Shown: positions 33,398-43,059, numbered from the stretch's first letter. The stretch: DNA of 64,000 nucleotides from Burkholderia sp. Leaf177 (GCF_001424345.1 NZ_LMPF01000002.1:327119-391118); one strand, 5' to 3'. Notes: generated by a model from the sequence alone, not told the origin. Program-made: numbers and translations.

Positions 33398-35821
33398 TCA
33401 ACTGGACGACGGCGCCGGGCGAGCCTTGCGAAGTCTGCCTTCCCCCGGATCCGTCTTGAACACCTTGGGCAGCGAGAAATGGAACGCGGCGCCCTCACCT
33501 TCGCGCCCTTCGGCCCACGTCCGGCCGTCGTGCCGCTCGATGATCCGGCGCACGTTGGCAAGCCCGATGCCGGTGCCATCGAATTCTTCCGCACGATGCA
33601 GGCGCTGGAACACCCCGAACAGCTTGTTCACATATTTCATATTGAAGCCGACACCATTATCGCGCACGCTGACTATGTATTCGTCGGCTGTTGAATTGAC
33701 CGACAGTTCGATTCTCGCCGATTCCCGGGTGCGCGTGTATTTCACGGCATTCGAGAACAGGTTGCGCAGCGCGATCTGCAGGAACGCCGGATCGCCGGTG
33801 ACATGCGGCAACTCCGGGATGATCCATTCGACTTTTCGGTTCGCCGTTTCAGTGCCGAATTCCTGAATCACCGACTGCACGAGCTGATTGAGGTCGACTT
33901 GTACCGGACGCAGCGCCGCGCGGCCCATCTGCGAAAACGTCAGCAAATCATCGACGAGCACGCCCGCTAGCCGCGCCGAGTCCAGCATGTTGTTGAGAAA
34001 GCGTTTGCTGCGCTCTGAAAGCGTGTCGCCGTCGGTCTCGCGCAGCAAGTCGCCATATCCGGCGATGTGGCGTAACGGCGCGCGCAAGTCGTGCGACACC
34101 GAATACGAAAACGCTTCGAGTTCCTTGTTCGCACGCGTGAGCTCGTTCGCGAGTTCGGCCAGCTCTTCGGCGCGGCGCAACACAATATTAAGCATCGATG
34201 CACGAAATTCAGCCGCTATTTCAAGCTCCACCGGCCGCCAGTGCAGCGACCGGTTGCGCACGATTTCGAGCCACGGAGCGAAGTCCTTGCGCGGCGCGAC
34301 GCTGCCATCCTGACTCGATACACGCTTGACCGGCTCCCCGGCCCACTTGATCGTGCGGGCAGCTTCCGGCCGGAACCAGATCACGTAATTGCGGAAGATC
34401 TGCGAGATAGGCACGGCGAGAATGCCGCTCGCGGTGTCGATGTGACGAGACGCGCGCGGCCATTCCTCGGCTAACGAATCGGTTGCATAGACGCCCTTCG
34501 TGCTCGATTCGAGCCACTGCGCAAGCGCGAGCACGGTCTCGGCATCCGGCGTTGCGCCCACGAGCGACACCTTGCCGTCCGCGATGATCGCCGCGCCCCG
34601 CGAGCCGGCAAAACACAGCAGGTCATCGGGCGCCGATTCCAGCCCCTCGCGATAATCATCGTGCTCGGAAAGCCTTGCGATCAGCCGCGACATCGTGCTG
34701 CGCAAGCTCAACAAATAATCCGCCTCGGCGCGTTCTTCCTTCGCCTCGATCTGCAGCGACAACAGCTGTCCGAGATGCTCGATCGCCATGCGCACTTCAA
34801 ACGGCACGAGCCGCGCGTCGTGATCGTGGCAGGAAATCAGGCCCCATAGCTTTCCGCGCACCACGAGCGACACCGACATGGACGCAAACGTGCCCATGTT
34901 GCGCATGTATTCGAGATGGATCGGGGAGAAGCTGCGCAGCGACGTGTAAGTCAGATCCGGCGGACGGCCGGTGACAGGACTGAGCGGCGGAATGATTCGC
35001 GCGGGCTTCGCATTGACGTCCGCGACCAGCCGCACGCGCTGCTTGACGTACAGCGCGCGGGCCTGGCGGGGGATATCGGAGGCGGGGAACGTCTGGTTCA
35101 AAAACGATACGTAGCTGTCGTCCTTATGCTCGGCGAGAACGTGGCTGCGGCCTTCCTCGTCGAAGTTATAAAGAAGCACGCGGCCAAAACCGGTCATGCG
35201 GCGAACTTCGCTCACGGCGAGTTGCGCCAGCTCGTTCACCGTTTCCACGTCTTGCAGGCTGCGCGTGAAGGTGCGTACGAGCGGGTACATCGATGCAAAT
35301 ACATCCGCGCTCGAATGCCGCGCGATCTCCAGCTCGACGATCAGGTTGCCGTCGTGCCGATGAATGGTGATGTCGAACTCGGGTCCATCGACGGATGCGA
35401 GCGGACGTTCCTGCGTGTCCCCTGGCCGATAGAGCACGTTCTCCGCCACGCCGATGTAAAGCGGCGCCTCGTCAAGCTCCGTGCTCGCCACAGCCTGCGC
35501 AATTTGCGCCGTTGCTGCCGCGCCGAGGAGTGCATCGACGGGTTGACCCAGCAATTGTTCAACCGGTCCCGCGAGCACCGCGAAGTTTTCGCTTGCCTGG
35601 AGAATCGTGAGCGTGTCGGACAGGCACAGCAGATATCCGTGAGGCTGAATGCCTCCGGGAATATGAATGGGCTCGGCGTCACATTGTGCGTTGGCCGCGC
35701 CAGCCGCGAGAGTGAGCTGGCGAGCTTTCATGTCAGGCAGCGACGAAGAAGACGAGATGTCGCTGTCTGCGACGTGCGCGGTCGCGCTCAGGTTCGACGT
35801 TGGCTCGGATCCGCCGCTCAT
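33398..35821 (-). CDS. bphP: Bacteriophytochrome sensor kinase
   Basis: This 807-residue photoreceptor has the PAS-GAF-PHY core. Chromophore Cys47 lies in QCDAEPIHIPGGIQPHG, the PASDIP motif is at 246-251, and His302 and His332 line the biliverdin pocket. The PHY tongue carries PRKDF (510-514), in place of the usual PRxSF. A HisKA domain with H577 (SYSVSHDLRAPL) and an ATPase domain (NLFSNAVKY, GTGIGLANVRRI) follow. It should bind biliverdin and switch with red/far-red light. ATG at 35821 overlaps the bphO stop by 4 bp. The Ser-to-Asp change in the tongue may alter photoconversion. Confidence 0.94.
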   Translation of the reverse strand: MSGGSEPTSNLSATAHVADSDISSSSSLPDMKARQLTLAAGAANAQCDAEPIHIPGGIQPHGYLLCLSDTLTILQASENFAVLAGPVEQLLGQPVDALLGAAATAQIAQAVASTELDEAPLYIGVAENVLYRPGDTQERPLASVDGPEFDITIHRHDGNLIVELEIARHSSADVFASMYPLVRTFTRSLQDVETVNELAQLAVSEVRRMTGFGRVLLYNFDEEGRSHVLAEHKDDSYVSFLNQTFPASDIPRQARALYVKQRVRLVADVNAKPARIIPPLSPVTGRPPDLTYTSLRSFSPIHLEYMRNMGTFASMSVSLVVRGKLWGLISCHDHDARLVPFEVRMAIEHLGQLLSLQIEAKEERAEADYLLSLRSTMSRLIARLSEHDDYREGLESAPDDLLCFAGSRGAAIIADGKVSLVGATPDAETVLALAQWLESSTKGVYATDSLAEEWPRASRHIDTASGILAVPISQIFRNYVIWFRPEAARTIKWAGEPVKRVSSQDGSVAPRKDFAPWLEIVRNRSLHWRPVELEIAAEFRASMLNIVLRRAEELAELANELTRANKELEAFSYSVSHDLRAPLRHIAGYGDLLRETDGDTLSERSKRFLNNMLDSARLAGVLVDDLLTFSQMGRAALRPVQVDLNQLVQSVIQEFGTETANRKVEWIIPELPHVTGDPAFLQIALRNLFSNAVKYTRTRESARIELSVNSTADEYIVSVRDNGVGFNMKYVNKLFGVFQRLHRAEEFDGTGIGLANVRRIIERHDGRTWAEGREGEGAAFHFSLPKVFKTDPGEGRLRKARPAPSSS

Positions 35822-36417
35822 GCCGTTGCCCCGGAATCCGCCCGAACCGCGCCGAGCCAGTCGTGCAGGCCATCGAACGTGGCAATCGCGGCTTCGATCG
35901 CAATGTCGTATTGATCGCGTGGCACTTCGGCACTCGCCGTCTCGCGAAACGCATTCCACATGCTGCCGGTGCGCGCGCCGTAGCCTTCGAAATAGGCATT
36001 GCCCAGGCCCGGTTCGAGAGCAAACAATCGTGCGACATGCGGCGCTATGAAACGCCCGCCGAGCGTCGAGCCTTCCATGACATACATGGATCCAAACACA
36101 CGACCGACTGTGTTCATCGATGGCAATCGGCACGCTCTAGGCGCTGTCTGGGCGCGAGTCGAGTCGCCGGTGAGAAACGTCAGGTCCGCTTCGAGAAGCG
36201 CCGCTTTCCGGCGTGCATCGAAAAACGGCCGGAGATGCGCCGGCACGGAATGGGCCGCAGCCTCTTCCCATGGCGCGACGTAGCCGTAAAAGCCGTCGAG
36301 CAGCGCGACGTATTCTTCGCGCGGCCACTCGGGACGCATCAGGTCGAGCGCGTTTTCAAGCCGGGTATGACTCTCGGCGGTTGCGGTTTTCAGAAGGGAC
36401 AGAAGATCGTATTGCAT
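35818..36417 (-). CDS. bphO: Biliverdin-producing heme oxygenase
   Basis: The 199-residue protein matches the BphO heme oxygenases: a proximal His at position 17 (ESHTRLENAL) and the distal helix region GRVFGSMYVMEGSTLGGRFIAPHVARLF. It opens heme to biliverdin, the phytochrome chromophore. ATG at 36417 (MQYDLLSLL) is chosen because the frame upstream has no heme-oxygenase character. It is first in the light-sensing operon and overlaps bphP by 4 bp. Confidence 0.9.
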   Translation of the reverse strand: MQYDLLSLLKTATAESHTRLENALDLMRPEWPREEYVALLDGFYGYVAPWEEAAAHSVPAHLRPFFDARRKAALLEADLTFLTGDSTRAQTAPRACRLPSMNTVGRVFGSMYVMEGSTLGGRFIAPHVARLFALEPGLGNAYFEGYGARTGSMWNAFRETASAEVPRDQYDIAIEAAIATFDGLHDWLGAVRADSGATA

Positions 36418-36734
36418 GGTCCGTTCATGGTTTTCACATGGGTTTGCGGCGCATTGGCCAACGTCGCTAGAGCGACGATGCAAGAGACACGCAGCCAGGC
36501 AGCGGACACCTCTATGCAAATGCAGGATCGGTTTTCGTACGCGGGGAAATCGGCAAAAACTACCTTCGTCCGAATTTCACTACTTCGAAAAAGGTAGGAA
36601 TAACTTCAGCGACCTTCCGCAAGCGCCTTTACCACCTTGGCTTACGCGCGGTCGCACCGATTTTCGATACCGCGCGCCCATTCTACGCAAGAGGCGCTTT
36701 ATTGACCACGGGCAGCAATCTCCCGCCAATCCGA
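36418..36734. other. Gene-free region upstream of bphO
   Basis: No gene is supported in these 317 bp. One inverted repeat is visible (CTACCTT at 36560-36566 and AAGGTAG at 36591-36597, 24-base spacer) and could be a regulator site for the bphO operon. Otherwise I see nothing in it. Confidence 0.5.
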
Positions 36735-37025
36735 TCAAGGCTTTCGCGGACTGCTGGTGTTCGTGTTTCCATCGGCTTGCGTACGCTCCTGATAATCCGC
36801 GCCGCCCCGGCGATCCGTGTCTTCGAGGCCGCGCTCCAGATCCTCGTGCGCCTGTTCACCGACCTTGCGCGGCTCGCCGTCGTCCTGCGAGGCGGGACTT
36901 TCATCGGCTTCGTGCGGCAGGGACGGCTCCTGATCATCGCCGTGTTGGCTTTCGAGTTCGCGGCCGCCGTCCGTGGGACCGGTGCGCATGGTTTCATCGT
37001 GGGATGGCTTGCTTTGCTGCGTCAT
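36735..37025 (-). CDS. Small hydrophilic conserved hypothetical protein
   Basis: The 96-residue protein is highly charged and predicted disordered (MTQQSKPSHDETMRTGPTDG, then LPHEADESPASQDD and QAHEDLERGLEDTDRRGG). I recognise the pattern from Burkholderia genomes but no function is assigned. GAGG precedes the ATG at 37025, and the gene follows ligD by 20 bp on the same strand, so it may share the ku-ligD transcript. Confidence 0.7.
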   Translation of the reverse strand: MTQQSKPSHDETMRTGPTDGGRELESQHGDDQEPSLPHEADESPASQDDGEPRKVGEQAHEDLERGLEDTDRRGGADYQERTQADGNTNTSSPRKP

Positions 37026-37045
37026 AACAACCTCTGTGCGGTGAT

Positions 37046-39892
37046 TCACTTGATATCGAGCCGCTTTTTCATGGCAGCGGAAATGCGTTGTTTCGTCTTC
37101 GCGTAGTCGGCCCACGGATCGGCATCGAGTTCGTCGAGGCGCTCGTGCAGATTGCCGATGTTCCATTGATCACCGGCTGTGGTGGCATCGAGTTCGTCCC
37201 AGCCGATCGGGACCGATGCCCCCATTCCCGGCCGCGCGCGCAACGAATAAGCGGCGACCGTGCTGGAGCCACGGTTGTTGCGCAAGTAATCGACAAATAT
37301 CTTGTCCTGCCGATTCTGTTTGCCCATCTTCGCGGAGAAATACTTCGGCAAGGCGTTCGCCATGTGCTGCGCGACGGCTTGCGAGAAACCCTTCACTTCG
37401 TCCCATCCGGCTTGCGGCGTGAGCGGCACGACCACGTGCAGTCCCTTGCCGCCGCTCGTCTTGCAGAACGAAACGAGGCCGAGTTCCTCCAGCAATTCAC
37501 GCGTGAGGCGCGCCGCTTCCTTCATCCGGTCCCAGCCGAGTCCTTCGCCGGGATCGAGATCGAAGACCACGCGGTCGGGTTTCTCCAATCTGGCCGCGAG
37601 CGCGTTCCACGTATGCATTTCGATGGTGCCCATTTGCGCCGCGCCAACGAGCGCGCTGACGGTTTCGATCGTGATGAGCGCGGGGTGACCAGGATCGATG
37701 CCCGGATGCTGCTTCACATTCGGGATCGTGAGTTTCTCGCTATGCTTCTGAAAGAACAGTTCCCCGCCGATATCCCCCGGCGCCCGCACCAACGACACGG
37801 GGCGATCCTTCAAATGTGGAAGCATCCACGGCGCGACAGCTTCGTAGTAGCGCGCGCAGTCGAGCTTGGTCGCGCCCGTGGATGGATCGAGTATGCGATC
37901 CGGATGACTGATCTTCACGCCCTCCACCATTTCCACGCCAACCGTTTTTTTCACAGCGACTTTCTTGGCGGCAGTCTTTTTGGCGGCGACTTTTTTGACC
38001 GCGGGCGCGGGCTTGTTTTCCGCTTTCGCAACCGACTTCGAGGCAACTTTCTTCGCTGGTTTCGATGCGGCTACTTCCTCGTTCACAGCGACCTCCTTTG
38101 TCGGTTTCGGCTCCTCCTTCACAATCTCCTTCGCGGGTTTATCGGTTCTCAAACTCACGAACGATGCTTGGCGCACGATCCGCTCGGACGTCCATTCCGC
38201 GAAGTTGCATTCGGCGACAAGTTCGGGCTTGACCCAATGAACCGGCGTGCGGCTGCGTTCTTTCGGCGCCGACGCAAACGGTATTTTCTGGACCTCTCGC
38301 TTGTCCAGTTCCTTCTTGATATCGCGCAAGGTGTTTGCATTGAAGCCGCTGCCAACGCGACCGGCATATTGCAGCTTGCCGTCCGTGTCGTAGACGCCGA
38401 GCAGCAACGCGCCGAATTCCCCGCGGCTGCCAGTCGGCTCCGAATAACCGCCGACGACGAACTCCTGACGCCGCCGGCATTTCAGCTTGATCCAGCTATT
38501 GCTGCGCCCGGACGTATAAACGCTATCCCGGCGTTTGCCGATAATCCCTTCCAGCGCCATGTCGCACGCGCTTTTCAGCAGGCCGTCGGCGCCGAATTCG
38601 AAGTCCTCCGAAAAACGCAGCACGTCGTCGTCCAGTGGTTCGAGGAGCGCTTGCAGGATTGCCCGACGTTGCACGAGCGGCACGCCACGAAGGTCGTAAC
38701 CGTTCAGGTACGGGATATCGAAGAAATAAATGGCGATGTCTTGCGGACGATTTGTATCGAAGGCGTTCTGCAGTTTCTGGAAATTCGGCAGATCGTTGTC
38801 GTCCAGCACGACCGCTTCGCCGTCGAGCCAAACGCTCTCAACATCGAGCTTGTCAAGCGCCTTGACCTGGCGGCTGAACTTATCTGTCCAGTCGTGGCCA
38901 TTGCGCGTAAAAAATTGTGTCTGCGCGGCCTTCGCTGATTTGGTTTTGCCATCGCGATCGATGCGAACCATGATCCGATAACCATCGAACTTGATCTCAT
39001 ACGTCCAGTCATCGCTCGATGGCGGCGCGTCCACGAGCGTCGCCAGCTGCGGTTTCATGGTCGCGGGAAATTTTGCCTTGACCGCATCCTGGATAGCGGG
39101 GTTATCGGCGAGCGTACGCAGCGATTCGCTGCTCCTGTTGGCTACAATGTCCGGCCGCAGCCGCTCGGGACTCTTGCCCTGATCCTTCACGGCCGGACGT
39201 TTCGGCGGCGGCGCTGCCTTGGTCGTTTTCGTTGCTTTGGCCACGCTCTTGCGCTCGGTCCGCTCGCGCACTTCGCCGCTCTTCGTACGCGCGCCGAGCG
39301 ATTCGCTCATCACGCTGCCTGGCTTCTTGAGCAGGACGTCGTATTCGGCTTCGTTGCGCGCTTCGTCGTCGCGTTCCTTGATCAGGAGCCACTGTTCTTT
39401 GTCGCTGGTGCCGCGCATGTGGCTGCGCACGAGCGTCCAGCCGCCCTCCAGCTTTTCGCCGTGAAGCACGAACTTGAGCTTGCCCTTTTCATAGGTCGCG
39501 CGCGCTTCGTCAATACTTCCGCTTTGCGGTTCCCACGTCCCGCGATCCCACACGATCACGCTGCCCGCGCCGTAATTGCCTTCGGGGATATCGCCTTCGA
39601 ATGAGCCGTAATCGATCGGATGATCTTCCACATGCACTGCGAGCCGCTTGACCGCGGGATCGAGACTCGGCCCTTTTGGAACCGCCCAGGATTTGAGCGT
39701 GCCATCGAGTTCGAGCCGGAAATCGTAGTGAAGCCGGCGTGCATCGTGTTCCTGGATGACGAACGAAAGCGCGCTCGCCTGAGCTTTCTTCGATGCACGC
39801 TTCGCCCGGGCTTTTTCAGCAGCATCGCCGGAAGGTTCCGGCGTCTGGTTGAAACGCCGCATGCGCTGATAGGTTTCAAGTTTTCCGGCCAT
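37046..39892 (-). CDS. ligD: Non-homologous end-joining DNA ligase D
   Basis: This 948-residue protein combines three domains in the order phosphoesterase, ligase, polymerase. HDARRLHYDFRLELDG marks the 3'-phosphoesterase (about 40-200). EIKFDGYR with adenylated K301 and KLKCRRRQEFVVGGY mark the ATP-dependent ligase (about 275-590). VVFDLDPGEGLGW and SGGKGLHVVVPL mark the primase-like polymerase (about 660-930). A Lys/Ala-rich linker at about 590-650 (KKVAAKKTAAKKVAVKKT) resembles histone H1 tails. It repairs double-strand breaks with Ku, whose gene lies 34 bp upstream. A second Lys-rich spacer joins the first two domains. Confidence 0.95.
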   Translation of the reverse strand: MAGKLETYQRMRRFNQTPEPSGDAAEKARAKRASKKAQASALSFVIQEHDARRLHYDFRLELDGTLKSWAVPKGPSLDPAVKRLAVHVEDHPIDYGSFEGDIPEGNYGAGSVIVWDRGTWEPQSGSIDEARATYEKGKLKFVLHGEKLEGGWTLVRSHMRGTSDKEQWLLIKERDDEARNEAEYDVLLKKPGSVMSESLGARTKSGEVRERTERKSVAKATKTTKAAPPPKRPAVKDQGKSPERLRPDIVANRSSESLRTLADNPAIQDAVKAKFPATMKPQLATLVDAPPSSDDWTYEIKFDGYRIMVRIDRDGKTKSAKAAQTQFFTRNGHDWTDKFSRQVKALDKLDVESVWLDGEAVVLDDNDLPNFQKLQNAFDTNRPQDIAIYFFDIPYLNGYDLRGVPLVQRRAILQALLEPLDDDVLRFSEDFEFGADGLLKSACDMALEGIIGKRRDSVYTSGRSNSWIKLKCRRRQEFVVGGYSEPTGSRGEFGALLLGVYDTDGKLQYAGRVGSGFNANTLRDIKKELDKREVQKIPFASAPKERSRTPVHWVKPELVAECNFAEWTSERIVRQASFVSLRTDKPAKEIVKEEPKPTKEVAVNEEVAASKPAKKVASKSVAKAENKPAPAVKKVAAKKTAAKKVAVKKTVGVEMVEGVKISHPDRILDPSTGATKLDCARYYEAVAPWMLPHLKDRPVSLVRAPGDIGGELFFQKHSEKLTIPNVKQHPGIDPGHPALITIETVSALVGAAQMGTIEMHTWNALAARLEKPDRVVFDLDPGEGLGWDRMKEAARLTRELLEELGLVSFCKTSGGKGLHVVVPLTPQAGWDEVKGFSQAVAQHMANALPKYFSAKMGKQNRQDKIFVDYLRNNRGSSTVAAYSLRARPGMGASVPIGWDELDATTAGDQWNIGNLHERLDELDADPWADYAKTKQRISAAMKKRLDIK

Positions 39893-39926
39893 CGAAGGGT
39901 CGCCTGGCTATGGGACTGTTGCGCGC

Positions 39927-40847
39927 TTACGCGCGTTTGCGGCGCGTGGCTGTTTTGCGTGCGGGTTTTGCAGCTGCGGCGGGTTCTTCGGCCTCGGCTG
40001 CGTCGTCGCTTTCACTGGCCGCAGCTTTCGAGCCGCGCTTGACCGCCGGCTTGCCTTTTTTCAAGCTGCGTTTAAGCAACTCGGACAAGTCCAAAATTTC
40101 CGCCGATGACTTGCTCGGCTTGCCCTCTTCGACTTCGGACACTTCCTCGGTGTGGCCTTCCTTCACCTTCTTCTCGACGAGCGCCATGATGTCTTCGCGG
40201 AACGTGTCGTGGTAATCATGCGGATTCCACGAATCGCTCATGTCGTCTATCAGACGCTGCGCCATTTCGAGTTCCTTCGGGCTGACGCCGGCTTTTTTCG
40301 GGTCTTCATCGGGAAGCTTGAACTGATCGAAATCACGCACTTCATCGGCCCAGCGCAAGGTGTTCAGCGCCAGCGCCGGGCCGACCGGAATCAGCGCGGC
40401 GAGATGCTGCTTGTTGTGCAGCACCACGCTCGCGATGCCCACTTTCCCCGATTGTTTCAGCGCATCGCGCAACAGCGCATACACCTTCTCGCCCTTGCGG
40501 TCAGGCGCGAGGTAATACGGGGTATCGAGGGAGAGAAACGAAATGTCCGGCGCCTCGACGAACGCGAGGATATCGACGGTTTGCGTTGATTCAGGATTGG
40601 CCGAGCGGATTTCGGCGTCGCTCATCACAACGTATTTCCCTTTCTCGTATTCGAAACCGCGCACGATGTTGTCGCGCGTCACATCCTTGCCCGTGTTCTT
40701 GTTGAACTGCTTATAGCCGATGGGATCCATCGAGCGTTTATCGAGCAGATTGAATCCCACCTTCTCCGACTGCGTGGCCGGATAAAGCTGCACGGGGACG
40801 TGTACCAGCCCGAAGCTGATTGCGCCTTTCCAGATCATGTGTGGCAT
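39927..40847 (-). CDS. ku: DNA end-binding protein Ku
   Basis: The 306-residue protein is a bacterial Ku: MIWKGAISFGLVHVPVQL opening, KVGFNLLDK, DFVTRDNIVRGFEYEKGKYV-like core and RWADEVRDF. It encircles DNA ends and recruits LigD. The C-terminal 60 residues are Lys/Ala-rich (KRGSKAAASESDDAAEAEE, then KPARKTATRRKRA), as in other proteobacterial Ku proteins where the tail binds DNA. It starts at 40847, with an in-frame alternative at MIWKGA. ligD follows 34 bp downstream. Confidence 0.95.
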   Translation of the reverse strand: MPHMIWKGAISFGLVHVPVQLYPATQSEKVGFNLLDKRSMDPIGYKQFNKNTGKDVTRDNIVRGFEYEKGKYVVMSDAEIRSANPESTQTVDILAFVEAPDISFLSLDTPYYLAPDRKGEKVYALLRDALKQSGKVGIASVVLHNKQHLAALIPVGPALALNTLRWADEVRDFDQFKLPDEDPKKAGVSPKELEMAQRLIDDMSDSWNPHDYHDTFREDIMALVEKKVKEGHTEEVSEVEEGKPSKSSAEILDLSELLKRSLKKGKPAVKRGSKAAASESDDAAEAEEPAAAAKPARKTATRRKRA

Positions 40848-40980
40848 CGCGCTGTGACCTTCCGACGAACGGTTTATCGGCGTTGCGGTTGACGGTTTTT
40901 TTGCCCGCGCCGACGGGCGTGGACCGTCATAGCAACGCAGAAAACGTGCCAGATGGGAAAGCGCCGCGGGCTGCGGCTTT

Positions 40981-41538
40981 TTACTTGCGGCTCGCGCTGA
41001 CGGTGAGTTTTGTGCCGTCGCTGAGCGTGACGGATTTCTCGGCGCCGCCGGTCGGCATCGTGAAATGCATCATCTGACTGAAGGAATTATCGGAGGGACA
41101 CTGCAGCTTTTTGCCCGATACCGTCACCGCCGTCGCGGCGCGCGGCGTGTGACCCTGGAAATTCAGCTGGACGTCGGCGTCGCCGTTGCTTGCGATCACC
41201 GCCGAAAATCGGATCTTGACCTGCCGAACCGTCACGCCGCTGGCGTTGCGAATGGACCCAACATCCGGACATGCATCGGGCACGTTTTGCGCGCCGCCGG
41301 GAGGTTTGCTCTGCCACGTGAAGTCATCGGTTTGTCCCGAGCGGATGGTGCGGGTTTCCTGCTCGTTGCCCCATGCCTTCGATGCCATCTTGACCGTGTA
41401 TTTGATCGGACCGTCGTTGGCGACTTCCGACATCACCTTGATGCCCGGCGTTGCATGCGCCTGTAACACGAGAAAGGACAGCGCCAGCGCCACGCCCGCA
41501 GGGAGGCAAATCTGGGCAAAACTCGAACGAACGATCAT
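40981..41538 (-). CDS. Secreted hypothetical protein
   Basis: The 185-residue product has a signal sequence (LPAGVALALSFLVLQAHA, cleavage before TPG). The mature part is beta-rich (VMSEVANDGPIKYTVKMASK, SVTLSDGTKLTVSASRK) with two Cys that could pair. I do not recognise a family; it looks like a conserved Burkholderiaceae periplasmic protein. It stands alone between ku and the oxidoreductase gene, all on the minus strand. Confidence 0.7.
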   Translation of the reverse strand: MIVRSSFAQICLPAGVALALSFLVLQAHATPGIKVMSEVANDGPIKYTVKMASKAWGNEQETRTIRSGQTDDFTWQSKPPGGAQNVPDACPDVGSIRNASGVTVRQVKIRFSAVIASNGDADVQLNFQGHTPRAATAVTVSGKKLQCPSDNSFSQMMHFTMPTGGAEKSVTLSDGTKLTVSASRK

Positions 41539-41708
41539 GCGTTGCCCTCCGTTGCAGCCATCACGCCAGAGAATATACCGGCGCCGAGGAGGCTCGGACC
41601 GCGCGTGAGGCGCGTCCAGTCTAGCGCGACGCGCGCTGCGGGCTTCTCATGGGAAACCCGCGGCGCTCGCAAGGTGCAACGCAACGGCCAACAGATTCGG
41701 TTGGCGAA

Positions 41709-42725
41709 TCAGAACCCGGTCATGACCATCTTGCCGATCGCGCGGCCTTCTTCCAAAAGGCGATGCGCCTCGCGCAAGTTCGCCGCGTTGATCTTGCCGA
41801 GATCGCGGCCGAGCGTCGTCTTGATCGTGCCTGCGTCGATCAGTCGCGCCACTTCGGTGAGCAATTTGTGTTGCTCGATCATGTCCGGCGTGCCGAACAT
41901 CGCGCGCGTGAACATGAATTCCCAATGGAATGCAGCGCTCTTCGCCTTCAGCAATTCGACGGGAACCGGATTGCTGTTTTCAACGATCGTGCAGATGCCG
42001 CCTTGCGGTGCAATGACAGCTGCGGCCGCCGGGAAATGTTTGTCGGTATCGTTGAAGATCAGCACGTAGTCCACTTGCTCGAAACCGGCGTCCTTCAGTT
42101 GCTTCGGCATGTCGCCGAAATGATCCACGATGTGATCCGCGCCCAGTTCGGTCGCCCATTTCGCCGATTCCGGCCGTGACGCAGTCGCGATCACCTTCAG
42201 CTTGGCCACTTTCTTCGCGAGCTGAATGCCGATGGAACCCACGCCGCCCGCGCCGCCCACGATCAGCACCGATTTGCCCGCGTCCTTCCCTTCCGCCGAT
42301 ACCCCCAGCCGGTCGAACAGCGCTTCCCACGCGGTGATCGTGGTCAGCGGCAACGCGGCGGCGTGCGAGAAATCGAGCGACGCCGGCTTCTTGCCGACAA
42401 TGCGTTCATCGACGAGATGGAACTCGCTGTTCGTGCCCGGCCGCGTGATGCTGCCCGCGTAAAACACCGGATCGCCGACCTTGAACAGCGTGACGTCCGG
42501 GCCGACCGCTTCGACCGTGCCGGACGCATCCCACCCGAGCACGCGCGGCGACTCCTCGACTTTGTCCTTCGGCGCGCGGACTTTCGTATCTACGGGATTC
42601 ACGCCGATGGCTTCGATCTTCACTAGCAAGTCGCGACCGGTTGGCGCGGGTTTATCGATTTCTACGTCCTCCAACGATTCCGGATTGGAAATTGGCAGGT
42701 AACGCGTGAGAGCAATGGCTTTCAT
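41709..42725 (-). CDS. Zinc-type alcohol dehydrogenase-like / quinone oxidoreductase
   Basis: The 338-residue medium-chain dehydrogenase has a GroES-like N-domain (VKIEAIGVNPVDTKVRAP, VLGWDASGTVEAVG) and a Rossmann fold (VLIVGGAGGVGSIGIQLAKKVAKLKVIATAS). The catalytic zinc Cys of true alcohol dehydrogenases is replaced by Asn in GVNPVDTK, so it is more likely a zinc-free NADPH:quinone or enone reductase. ATG at 42725 has AAAAGGAG upstream. It appears monocistronic. Confidence 0.85.
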   Translation of the reverse strand: MKAIALTRYLPISNPESLEDVEIDKPAPTGRDLLVKIEAIGVNPVDTKVRAPKDKVEESPRVLGWDASGTVEAVGPDVTLFKVGDPVFYAGSITRPGTNSEFHLVDERIVGKKPASLDFSHAAALPLTTITAWEALFDRLGVSAEGKDAGKSVLIVGGAGGVGSIGIQLAKKVAKLKVIATASRPESAKWATELGADHIVDHFGDMPKQLKDAGFEQVDYVLIFNDTDKHFPAAAAVIAPQGGICTIVENSNPVPVELLKAKSAAFHWEFMFTRAMFGTPDMIEQHKLLTEVARLIDAGTIKTTLGRDLGKINAANLREAHRLLEEGRAIGKMVMTGF

Positions 42726-43059
42726 GGGTGGCTCCTTTTGAGGTTGAGCATGCGTTGCAAGGTATGCGCCCATCTTATGGACTTCCAGCTTCGCGGAGAA
42801 CCACGGTAATCGACAAAACATCTTCTGCAAAACAACGAATATGTTTATCCAATCTGACCTTCCCGGCTGATCGGTATAGGACAAAACCGGTATTTATCTC
42901 GAAAAAATGGAAATAGGAATTTGCTGATTTTTAGAGCCTTTCGCCACCTTGATTATTTGAGGTCGGATGCCGAAAAGTCCTTTAACAAAGCACGATTCAC
43001 TATTTCATGGGTGTACAAAATAAACCTTGTAAATCACATTTTTTGGGGGTACATTATTA
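42726..43059. other. Gene-free AT-rich region upstream of brnTA
   Basis: These 334 bp contain no supported gene. The right half is AT-rich and holds the brnT promoter elements described separately. GTGTACA (43013-43019) and GGGTACA (43047-43053) are similar direct elements that could be BrnA half-sites. The left part holds the promoter of the divergent oxidoreductase gene, not clearly visible. Confidence 0.5.
43027..43055 (+). promoter_or_regulatory. Candidate sigma-70 promoter of brnTA
   Basis: TTGTAA (43027-43032) and TACATT (43050-43055) are separated by exactly 17 bases. The -10 box ends 5 bases before the brnT ATG, so transcription would begin at or next to the start codon and give a leaderless or near-leaderless mRNA. 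A G-run (43045-43049) could alternatively be a ribosome site on a longer transcript. Confidence 0.45.

Noticed and set aside
37088..38938. 616-codon plus-strand open frame
   Set aside because: It is antisense to ligD and shows no domain.
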